The position numbers were made by a program, and so were the translations under genes. From Ryuthela nishihirai (lineage: Eukaryota; Arthropoda; Arachnida; Araneae; Heptathelidae), in the NCBI GenBank assembly GCA_038380435.1, contig JAWZYU010000005.1:35734001-35798000 (forward strand): a DNA stretch of 64,000 bases, read 5' to 3'. Within the stretch, counting starts at the first letter, position 1; each line of letters begins with the position of its first letter. This document shows, piece by piece, positions 55,294 through 64,000 of the stretch. The notes under the pieces were generated by a model. The model was not told the DNA's origin, made no database searches, and was given only the letters and a program-made list of their open reading frames with translations.

Positions 55294-55620
55294 AAGAAAG
55301 CTGGAGATCGAAACGCTCACTTCTAGTCAAATAAAGCTGGAGATCGAAACACCCACTTCTAGTCAAATAAAGCTAGAGATCGAAACACCCACTTCTAGTC
55401 AAATAAGGCTGGAGATCGAAACAACCACCTCTAATTAAATAAAGCTGGAAATAGAAATGCCCACTTCCAGTTAAATAATGCGGGATATAGAAACGCCCAC
55501 TTCTAGTTAGATAATGCTAGATATAGAAACGCCCCTTCTAGTTAGATAATGTTGGATATAGAAATGCCCACTTCTAGTTAGATAAAGCTGGACATAGAAA
55601 CGCCGACCTCTAGTCAGGAT
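55294..55620 (+). repeat. 36-bp minisatellite
   Basis: About nine units with AAAGCTGGAGATCGAAAC and CCACTTCTAGTCAAAT. The first four are alike; later units carry ATATAGAAACGCCC and TAGTTAGATAAT changes. Confidence 0.93.
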
Positions 55621-55929
55621 ACAGTTGCAGATTTACCGGTGATACAGGCACCGGGACAGCGATGCTTACTGTCGATCAGACCATTATTCGCATCCTGGGA
55701 GATGTTTGTCCAAGCATCATCGAACTGTACTTGCAATTCCTATAAGGTGCGAGCAGGGGTGTCCCTGCTCGCAGCTTATAGGAAGAATGCAAAAAGGGGT
55801 GTCCTTTGTTGCAGTTGCTCTGGTGGCCTCTAACCCAAACGACACTAAAAGCATTTTGGATTTCCGAGCCTCACAGATCAACCAGTGATCAATAGCTTTC
55901 ATTAATAGTCTTATCTGCTGCAATTACTA
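55621..55929. other. No gene recognised
   Basis: Contains an inverted pair GAGCAGGG..CCCTGCTC with TATAAGGTGCGAGC / GCTCGCAGCTTATA at about 55740-55782. Confidence 0.5.
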
Positions 55930-56155
55930 ATAGCCTAAACTGGCATAGTGGTTAGGCAGCTAGCGACTCTTCCAGCAAGGCAAACTTTGTGTGTAGTGTT
56001 AGCTCTAACTAAGGCAGTGGTCAGCAGTGACTTCGGTCTTAGTAGGGCATGTCCTTGCATGAGAAGGCCTGTAAAAAGCTAGGAGTAGCTTCTAGGATTC
56101 TTCTCTGTCCTATATGTCGCAAATCAATTCGATGAACTTCACACACCCAGTGTTT
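55930..56155 (+). mobile_element. SINE-G, copy 1
   Basis: TGGCATAGTGG at about 55940-55950 is a perfect A-box match. No clear B box remains. The body has AAGGCAGTGGTCAGCAGTGA and the 3' end is TGTCGCAAATCAATT. It matches the inverse copy at 62505-62715 over about 190 bp. Confidence 0.8.
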
Positions 56156-56239
56156 GTTACATGTTGATATGGCGGGACGTTGCCATAAATTTAGACATTG
56201 TGGTATTTCATAGGAACCCCACATATTTCCTATCAATTG

Positions 56240-56778
56240 ATCTCTTTTGTTGCGATCTTATGCAACCACGACAATTCCCGGTTCCGCTTGTAGAGCACTA
56301 CCTGGTTATGAAAAGCCGTGCTTATCTAGAGCCGGGGGCAAGGAATACGACCTATAGGCGCACCTCAACCTCAGCCTCACATGGCAGCAGTCCTATAAAA
56401 GGAAAGCTGACCACCGGAAGAAACCTTACTTTAATCTATTCTCCGGTTAGCCATGAACAAGGATATATAGATCTAAGTTCGCTCGGCGTCCGTGGTGGAG
56501 ACTCTTAGTAAGACCCAGACTTTTTTGAGGGCTCATGCCTACTAGGCGGGCTCAGACCGTTCAGCAAAGCCCTCGAACTGCTCACCCAGAGCACCTGAGG
56601 TTGAGGCCATGGACACCGTCACCATCCAACCGGCCTTCCGACTGGTCAGCAGCATCGTTAGCCTCGGTTGGCCTTGGCTATGTCCAACCGGGGGACCAAT
56701 CCGGTCGGCACAGCCTTCGACCGGTTTGCTGGGCCCTAGGCCCCCCCACCACAACAAGGTCGTCCCCTATTGGGGGGG
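56240..56778 (-). mobile_element. 539-bp non-autonomous element with R1-clade 5' end
   Basis: Flanked by the 15-bp duplication ATTTCCTATCAATTG (56225-56239 and 56779-56793). Read on the minus strand it begins with a C7 tract, GGGGACGACCTTGTTGTGG, a G7 tract, and GTCGAAGGCTGTGCCGACC. This matches the first about 75 nt of the R1-clade LINE at 36919. The rest does not match that LINE, has no ORF with a known domain and no poly(A). It may be a SIDE-like passenger of a related LINE, or an internally deleted relative. Confidence 0.75.
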
Positions 56779-56849
56779 ATTTCCTATCAATTGCTGTTTT
56801 AACTCCAATGTCCAATGTCAATTGATTTTTATGCTCGGCAACAAAAACG

Positions 56850-57054
56850 AAATAAAAAATAAATATTCCCTCAAGCAGCTGCTTGCCACAGAGGTCTGAC
56901 GAGAGCCTGTCAGTTTATACACCATAGTAGAAAGTCTGTCAGGATGGCGGGATCTCAGCAGAAATACAACACAAATATTCATGTCTTACCCAGGGCTCGA
57001 ACACAGGTTCCTTAGATCGGTAGCCAAGCATGCTAACTACTCGACCATGGGACA
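56850..57054 (-). mobile_element. SINE-A, full length, diverged
   Basis: Complete from the AAATAAATATTCCC tail to GTTGTCCCATGGTCGAG head. Confidence 0.9.
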
Positions 57055-57771
57055 ACACTCTCTGCAGAAAGGATAGCTAATTCGTGTTACTGTCATATCC
57101 TACTCCAGAGCTGTCGTAGAAAGAGCAGACTTTTGGGAAATACACAGAATGATATTTTTGTTTCTATGATCTGCCAAATAACATGTCGCCAAGGGAAATT
57201 TCATATCTGCAATCATTGTAGGCCGTGGTCTTCTTCCTCTCTCAAACTGGCCGTGCAATTCAGTAAATCTAACAAGAACAACTACGTCACACGAGAAAAC
57301 TGGCTTATTCCTAATTTGATAAACTAATCACAAAATGAAACTGTTTTGTTCATCATTTGATAATCACTGCATAAATGGGCAGTGACAAAGCAGAAATCGA
57401 TTTCTAGTGCAGCCACAACCTGAAAGACTAAAATTTGCTGATTCAGATATCAAGACTTGGAAAGGGGGCAGACAAAACAGACCACAAACTGCATTATCTC
57501 ACATTCTAATCCTGTTGTTACTGGGAGAAGAAGCTCAAGTCCTCAACTCAGTAATGCTCTTTGGTCCCAAAGCATCCTACAGGGCTTGGCCATTTTCGCT
57601 ATCAGTCACATGGCCAGAGATCAACTGCAGGTGGTGATGGAGAGGATTCTACTCTGGCTCATTGACTTCTCCTCAGTGGATTTATAGAATCATTTTCCTA
57701 ATTCTGCAGGTATAGCTTATGTTTTCTCTCTCTGGGGCAGGACAGGAGACGCACATCACGTAGCCTACATT
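57055..57771. other. Non-repeat stretch
   Basis: No recognised gene or repeat; ORFs at 57407-57687 overlap in two frames without a known domain. Confidence 0.5.
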
Positions 57772-57779
57772 CTTCACAA

Positions 57780-58523
57780 TAGAGGTTCTCAACGTGGGGT
57801 ACGCGATAAACGTTTTTTGGGATACGCCTTGAGACCTCAAAAGTCACTAGATCTAGTAACAAGTCCATTTCACTAATTACCCAGTAAAATGTTTATAATT
57901 TTAAAGGTTTGTTAAATTGTTTAATTTAACAAACCTTATAAAAGTGTTACCGATTTTTTTTATGTTTATTCGATATATGTAATTTATTGATACAAAAATG
58001 TAATTTATGAATACAAAATTTAATATGTATATAGATATATGTCTTATTATATTCCCATTGTAATACTATAACTATAGTTTTATTTATCTGTACAAGGGGT
58101 ACTCCAGTTACATACCCGCCCTGCCCATGGTCAGTAGGGGCACCGATGGGCTTGAAAAGGCCGCCGTCCGCCGGATGAAACTTTAAACTGTGGCCCAGTG
58201 TGCGGGAGAGCCATACCTGTGCGAAACCCCCTTCTCGAACTCTGTATATTCTGTACTGAAATATTCTGTGCGAAACCCCCTTCCTGTGCACGTTAAAGAA
58301 TACGCTGGATGGTCTTTACGGGAGACTACCATCTGTCTCCCAACAGCTGTTTCAGTGGGTCCCCTCCCCCAACCTTCTCTGAGCCATTGGGGTCCTTGTG
58401 ACCTGGCCATTTAGCCCATGGTGTGCAAAAAAGTGCCGCTCAGAGGTAAAACAACCCAACCCAACTCCAATTACATACACATTTCCAGGGGGTACGTGAA
58501 GCATAAAAGGTTGAGAACCACTG
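57780..58523 (+). mobile_element. hAT-type MITE, GGTTCTCAAC family, copy 2
   Basis: Ends AGAGGTTCTCAACGTGGGGT and inverse of CAGTGGTTCTCAACCTTTTA. The 8-bp duplication CTTCACAA / CTTTACAA has one mismatch (57772-57779 and 58524-58531). A SINE-B sits inside at 58116-58463. The AGGTTTGTTAAAT stretch at about 57903 is followed by its own inverse. Confidence 0.87.
58116..58463 (+). mobile_element. SINE-B, 5'-truncated, inside hAT MITE, with filler
   Basis: TSD ACTCCAGTTACATAC / ACTCCAATTACATAC (58101-58115 and 58464-58478). Between CATACC and CTGTGCACG it carries about 60 extra bases (about 58217-58278) bounded by two CTGTGCGAAACCCCCTTC repeats. Confidence 0.9.
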
Positions 58524-58764
58524 CTTTACAACATGAAGACAGACTTCCAAACGGGATGAGCCAGAGCATATAAAAACAAGTGGGATCAATGAGGAAGCCT
58601 GAAGAGATTGTCAAATGTTTATTCGATTGTGGTTGGTCCATCAGATGGGTCTAGGGTGACATGAGGAGAGAAATATGAAGTGCATTTTGCTCCTTCCTGG
58701 AATTTCTGCAGCCTAAGATCTTTCGAGAAGGGGGTTTCTTCGAGAAGTTCGTAGCCTGAGAGAG

Positions 58765-59022
58765 TTGGGTTGGGTTGTTTTACCTCTGAGCGGCACTTTT
58801 TTGCACACCATGGGCTAAATGGCCAGGTCACATGGACCCCGAAGGCTCAGAGAAGGTTGGGGGAGGGGACCCACTGGAACAGCTGTTGGGAGACAGATGG
58901 TAGCCTCCCGTCAAGGCCATCCAGCGTGTTCTTTAACGTGCACAGGGTATGGCTCTCCCGCACACGGGGCCACGGCTTAACGTCCCATCCGACGGACGGC
59001 GGCCTTTCCAAGTCCATCGGTG
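58765..59022 (-). mobile_element. SINE-B, 5'-truncated, with TSD
   Basis: Stops at CATCGGT in the middle of the body. TSD AGCCTGAGAGAG at 58753-58764 and 59023-59034. Confidence 0.94.
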
Positions 59023-59034
59023 AGCCTGAGAGAG

Positions 59035-60139
59035 ATTCCTTCTTCAACGCACAATAGAGGGAAAAGGGAAAGTCAATTACCGAGATCAAGGAGGGAGACA
59101 AGATGGAGCAGTCAGGAGTGGGTTCAGGAAAAATATCAAGTCCATATTATAAAGGAAAATATAGGTATGACACTACCATCCATAATAATCAACAGTCACC
59201 ATGATTTCATAATAAAAACGTTTATTTCATTTTAAAAACGAGTTATGGGTTTTAGCAAGTTACAGAGAAGCAGCCAGTGGCAGCAATTGAACTGTTATGG
59301 AGATACTATTTGACTGGTCACCGCTGTAGAATGTATTTAATTCTGGTAGCTACTACATTACGCATTACAAAATTATGAATACTGTAGAAGTATGGGTTAC
59401 TTCATCACAAAGATCATATCAATCCACATTGAGCAAATACCACTGCTCGTTCACAAAGCATTATCCCACAGAAAATCGTCTTCTTATCAGCTCAAAACTT
59501 CATCCAACCTTTCTCAGGGGTCGTTTTCCTCAAAAACTGCCAGGTACATGTTCCCTTATAGAACAAGATGATAAACTTCCCTTTAGTCAGGTGACAACTA
59601 GTTCAGTGACTCACACAATGTCAAGCAGCATCTGCCCACTCCCCTAATCTCACTCCCCCATCTCCCTAACACACTTTATAGGTAATGAGCGAATGTGCTC
59701 TCCGTGCAACACCAATAAAACTATACACTTAACAAATAAATTTACTGAATAGAATAATCCAGAGAAACAAACCCCATACCTTTAATCAACTTAATTTGAC
59801 TATTAAGTAACTATTGCCAACATGAGCAAACTTATCCTTTCGTTCCTCTAATTCAAGCTTTTGTTTTTGCCATTTTATCTCTGTCAGCGTTGACCCACCG
59901 CGGACTTAAAGGCTAAACCTGGGCCCATGCATAAACAACACAGACAAACACAGCTTCATTACATTTGTTTCCTATAGATGACTAAAAAAATGAAATTTTT
60001 CAAGTAGGGAATTCGGCTACCACATCTTGGCAGACATATCCTGTTCTTTCCACAGCACTGCAAAACCTCTAATCCAACAGCATGGCTTGCCAACGTTCTT
60101 TTCACAGATACAACAGTCTCCCATATGATCACTCGCTGC
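59035..60139. other. Non-repeat stretch
   Basis: No recognised gene or repeat. Confidence 0.5.
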
Positions 60140-61245
60140 GAAATTGCAAGCGTGCATATACACTGCATCGCAATTTGTTACTGTCCTATACATCGTATGT
60201 TGTACTGTCCCATTAACAGCATCACATGTTGTTAATGTCCCATACACAGCATCACGTGTTGTTACTGTCTCATACACAGCATCACAGTTTGTTACTGTCC
60301 TATACATGGTATCACATGTTGTTACTGTCCCATACACAGTATCACGTATTGTTATTGTTCCATACACAGCATCACGTGTTGTGGACGTTGTGTATGGGAC
60401 AGTACAACACGGACATGTGATGTTGTGTATGGGACAGTACAACATGTGTGTATAGGACAGCAACAACATGTGATGCTGTGTACATTCTCATACACAGCAT
60501 CGCAGTTTCTTACTATCCCATATGCAGCATCACATGTTGTTGCTGTCCTATACACACAAGTTGCACTGTCTCATAAACAACATCACATGTTGTTACTGTC
60601 CATACACAGCAACACAGTTTGTTACTGTCTTACATATACAGCATCACCTGTTGTTACTGTCCCATACACAGCATCACATATTGTTATTGCCCCATAACAG
60701 CATCACATGTTGTTATTGTCCCATGCACAGAATCATAGTGTTTACTGTTCCATACACAGCATCACGTGTTGTTACTGTTCCATACACAGCATCACATGTT
60801 GTTACTGTTCCATACACAGCATCACGTGTTGTTACTGTTCCATACACAGCATCACGTGTTGTTACTGTCTCATACACAGCATAAGAGTTTCTTACTGTCC
60901 TATACACAGCATCATATGTTGTTACTGTCCTATACACAGCATCATATGTTGTTACTGTCCTACACAAAGCATCACATGTTGTGGTGTCCCATACCCAGCA
61001 TCACATGTTGTTACTGTCCCATACACAACATCATGACTTGTTACTGTCCTATTTACAGCATCACAGTTTGTTACTTCCCATACACAGCATCACATGCTGT
61101 TACTGTTCCATACACAGCATCACATGCTGTTACTGTTCCATACACAGCACCACATGCTGTTACTGCCCCATATACAGCATCACATGTTGTTACTATCCCG
61201 TACACAGCATCACATGATGTTATAGTCCTATGTACAACATCGCAA
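60140..61245 (+). repeat. 30-bp minisatellite with an inverted block
   Basis: Roughly 35 units of CATACACAGCATCACATGTT followed by GTTACTGTCC. A block at about 60378-60482 consists of units in reverse orientation; order then returns. The 30-bp period keeps frames open on both strands. Confidence 0.95.
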
Positions 61246-61315
61246 TAAGCATATCCGAAAGAACCTATTTTTCGAAGGACGGCCACAAAGCGGACTCTAA
61301 TACTTGTGTTTCTTC
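61200..61315 (+). repeat. Array edge and flank, duplicated at 62952-63067
   Basis: The last units plus CATATCCGAAAG..CCTATTTTT and GGACGGCCACAAAGCG recur in the same order 1.75 kb away. Confidence 0.88.
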
Positions 61316-61774
61316 TAAGCCGTTCTAACATCAGCTCGGGCAATCATTGAGAAATATTAATCGACAAATTTCGGTGCCCTGTATTTCCACAGGTACTTGA
61401 CCGAATGGTCTCAAATTTCGTAAGCAAGTGTCCTCTGTGTGACCTCGTGTTGGGTGAAAAGATCCGGTCTGTACCTGCCAGGAGACGGGTTAATCCCTTT
61501 GCGAATGTCGGGAATCTAAGGGCCACTGGCATCGCCTCGGCTACGTTGTGGTAAAAGTAATGAATAGGATACCATGTAATTGTAAATTATCAACGTGTCA
61601 AACTTTCGGCTGGGAAAGTTATCAAAGAAGATCAAAGGTACGTATCTCGCCATATGTTTGTTGGTGGTCTATAGCTGTTATTTTTCAATAATCTGTAAAA
61701 GATTATTTTTCGCCAAAATTATTTAATATATTCTGTTAACCTTTAACCAACGAGGTGCTGTCTCGCAGATAACT
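61316..61774. other. No gene recognised
   Basis: Moderate GC at 61380-61550; no domain. Confidence 0.45.
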
Positions 61775-61981
61775 AAAAAAATAAATAAATACCCCCTCAA
61801 GCAGCTGCTTGCCACAGAGGTCTGACAGGAGCCTGTCAGTTTATATACCACAGTAGAAGATCTGAGAGGATGGCAGGACCTCAGCAGAAAACAACACTAA
61901 CATCCATGCCTTACCCGGGGCTCGAACCCAGGTCCCGTAGATCAGTAGCGAAGCGCGCTAACCACTCGGCCACGGGACGGC
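61775..61981 (-). mobile_element. SINE-A, full length
   Basis: Complete with GCCGTCCCGTGGCCGAG head; directly abuts a second copy. Confidence 0.94.
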
Positions 61982-62146
61982 ATAAAAATAAATAAATACC
62001 CCCTCAAGCAGCTGCTTGCCACAGAGGTCTGACAGGAGCCTGTCAGTTTATATGCCATAGTAGGAGATCTGAGAGGATGGCAGGACCTCAGCAGAAAAAC
62101 GACAGACACATCCATACCTAATCCGGGGCTCGAACCCAGATCCCTG
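61982..62146 (-). mobile_element. SINE-A, 5'-truncated
   Basis: Same orientation as its neighbour; stops at GGGATCTGGGTTCGAGCC (inverse). ATTAGG subfamily. Confidence 0.92.
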
Positions 62147-62398
62147 GTGATGAATAAATTAATATGTTTATCTCAATAGTTTGAATGCCTCAAATTAACT
62201 CATTTATAAGTTCTAGGAGCATTTTCACAAGTATAGGCTGAATTATTTAAGAAAAAAAATGAATTGTGTTTAAAAACTTACAACTGGTATCAGACTCTCA
62301 TCGTTAGCGTGTTTTTTTTTTTTTCTCTCTCTTTTGGGGGAAAACGTTTTTATTGTATCATGCTATTAAAACAGTTTTTTTTTTACATTACAATAGAG

Positions 62399-62822
62399 CA
62401 GAGGTTCTCAACGTGGGGTAGCGGTAAAATTTTTTGGGGTACGCCGTGAGAGCTCAAAAGTCGCTAGATCTAGTAACAAAATCACTAAGTTGGCATTATT
62501 GATTTTCGACATTGATTGATTGATTTGCGACATATAGGACAGAGAAGAATCCTAGAAGCTACTCCTAGCTTAATGCAGGCCTTCTCATACAAGGACATGC
62601 CCTACTAAGACCGAAGTCACTGCTGACCACTGCCTTAGTTAGAGCTAACACAACACACAAAATTTGCCTTGCTGGAACAGTCGCTAGCTGCCTAACCACT
62701 ATGCCAGTTAAGGCATAGTGGTTATTATACTATAACTATAGTTCTATCTACCTATATAAGGGATACGCCAGTTACAAGAGGTTGCAGGGGGTACGTGAAA
62801 CATAAAAGGTTGAGAACCACTG
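62399..62822 (+). mobile_element. hAT-type MITE, GGTTCTCAAC family, copy 3
   Basis: Perfect 8-bp duplication CAATAGAG (62391-62398 and 62823-62830). Ends CAGAGGTTCTCAACGTGGGG and inverse CAGTGGTTCTCAACC. A SINE-G lies inside, and some host sequence is lost at that site. Confidence 0.93.
62505..62715 (-). mobile_element. SINE-G, copy 2, inside hAT MITE
   Basis: Inverse of 55930-56155. Its 3' tail here is (AATC)3-4, seen on the plus strand as ATTGATTGATTGATT at about 62510-62525. The end repeats TGGCATAGTGGTTA as a short inverted pair. Confidence 0.85.
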
Positions 62823-62889
62823 CAATAGAGAGTATCCCAGTTCTGAGCAATCCACGTGGTTGCTTGCTCTAATCAAGAATTCAGCTTTT

Positions 62890-63067
62890 CCTATGCACAG
62901 CATCATAACGTCGTAAAATAACATCACATAAACATCATCACATATTGTTAATATCCCATACACAGCGTCACATGTTGTTACTGTCCTATGCACAGCATCA
63001 CAATAAACATATCCGAAAGGACCTATTTTTAAAAGGACGGCCACAAAGCGAACACTGATGCTTGTGA
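62890..63067 (+). repeat. Second, short copy of the 30-bp array with its flank
   Basis: Four or five decayed units followed by the same unique flank as at 61245-61315. Confidence 0.88.
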
Positions 63068-64000
63068 AAACTGTTGAAAAGCGAGATTTAGATATATTTG
63101 AGTAAGATATTCGATTTCCAAAAGGAAGCTACCAATTTAGGGAAATACATGAACTTTTTTACAATACACTTTAGGTATAAGATAACCATTTGTTAAATTC
63201 TTCGCAATGCTATTATATATAGATTAATAATTTTAAAGTAGTAACTCTTGTTTTTATGAGAGTATTTTTTTCCTATATTATAGTATACATTATCCGAGAC
63301 AAAAAAAATATTGCAAAGAAACTGGAACGGAACTTGAAAGTTAGAAACTTTTTATTAAACAAAAAGCGCGTCACTGAGTCTTTGTTTTATTATATACTTT
63401 TTATTTTCTTGAAGTATGCTGCTTCTAGCTCAGAAATATTTCATCCAGGACAAGAAATATTTAATCGAACAAGCTGTCTTTTAAAAGAGTTTTCCTTTAG
63501 AACGTCGTAAAATTGCCATGAAAAACAACTAGTGGCACTGTCTGCGTTTGCAATAGCTGTTCCTTCCTGTAAAGTTGAATGGTTTTTAGCGTGATGGATG
63601 AATAGTAATAAAAAGTAAAATATGAATGAGAATGGATCATCCACTTAAGGGAATTTGAAACTTTGGCTCTCAAACATATTCCCTAAGTCCTGCAAAGTAC
63701 TCACAGGACAGCGCAAGGTCACAAAAACATAAAATCGGCCAGTTTGGAATGTAAAATGCACATTGTTATATTGTATTCTATGGAAATTTATTAATATCTG
63801 ATAAAAATTTGGTTTTACAATCATATTTTTAATGCAGTAGGTTTTAAAAGTCATTTTTCTGTTCTTATTATTTATTTTTATTTGTATCATCAGAAACGAA
63901 CTTTTTTTTAAAGCAAGTCCAGGGTTACTGTAAATGTTGCAAGAGAAGTCACAAGTAATTAAATTAAATTGAGTCGTACCAGACCAAAACGTCATTCTGG
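63068..64000. other. AT-rich stretch to the window end, no gene seen
   Basis: ORFs of 67-116 codons lack recognised domains. Confidence 0.55.

Noticed and set aside
60144..61248. Long ORFs in the 30-bp array
   Set aside because: A period divisible by three keeps frames open; no non-repeat coding part.

Overview
The window is eukaryotic nuclear DNA, AT-rich and gene-poor, and almost certainly from an arthropod. The repeat types (tRNA-headed SINEs, an R1-clade LINE with RNase H, Tc1/mariner, hAT and piggyBac-type elements) and a single-exon SOCS-box protein fit an arachnid, perhaps an orb-weaving spider. The species is an inference from these families and is not proven. There are no operons, rRNA genes, credible tRNA genes or CRISPR arrays. 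Almost every ORF is either a transposon protein or a chance frame through a repeat.

The only convincing host-type gene is the SOCS-box protein at 4721-5824 (minus), with a poly(A) signal just after its stop. Two GC-rich blocks without recognised repeats (about 9050-9720 and 44030-44480) and a cluster of E2F-like sites (8611-8695) are the best candidates for host regulatory or exon sequence.

The rest is layered mobile DNA. SINE-A (tRNA-Ser/Leu-like head, about 200 bp, (TTTA)n tail) has more than 20 copies. SINE-B (tRNA-Met/Thr-like head, about 390 bp, CCCAA tail) has more than 20 copies, many with clear 10-15 bp target-site duplications (TSDs). Smaller families are a tRNA-like fold-back (C), a SINE with an AATC tail (G), LINE-D with a GAT tail, and a LINE family with an ATTG tail present three times (11.7-13.8, 19.1-20.8 and 48.4-49.7 kb). 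An apparently intact, full-length R1-clade LINE (30285-36919) sits inside a decayed Tc1-type transposase, and the uninterrupted target reads straight through when the insert is ignored. A second, 539-bp element at 56240-56778 shares only the 5' end of this LINE. DNA transposons are a mariner-like element with about 98-bp inverted ends (39328-40797), a decayed Tc1 (20861-22226), four hAT-type MITEs, a piggyBac-type MITE, a TA-flanked mariner-type MITE pair, and an unclassified 660-bp element with TATA target duplications (19543-20202).

Tandem arrays take up about 5 kb: T-rich 20-bp units (6.4-7.3 kb), 40-bp (24.2-25.7 kb), 56-bp (29.5 kb), 31-bp (46.9-47.7 kb), about 30-bp (53.8-54.1 kb), 36-bp (55.3-55.6 kb) and 30-bp (60.1-61.2 kb, echoed at 62.9 kb). 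Insertions within insertions are frequent enough to give a relative order of events. The most informative points are the R1 target reconstruction, the chimeric 56-kb element, the shared 3' end of SINE-A and LINE-D (a likely SINE-LINE pair), and a one-and-two-thirds-unit SINE-B flanked by one TSD.
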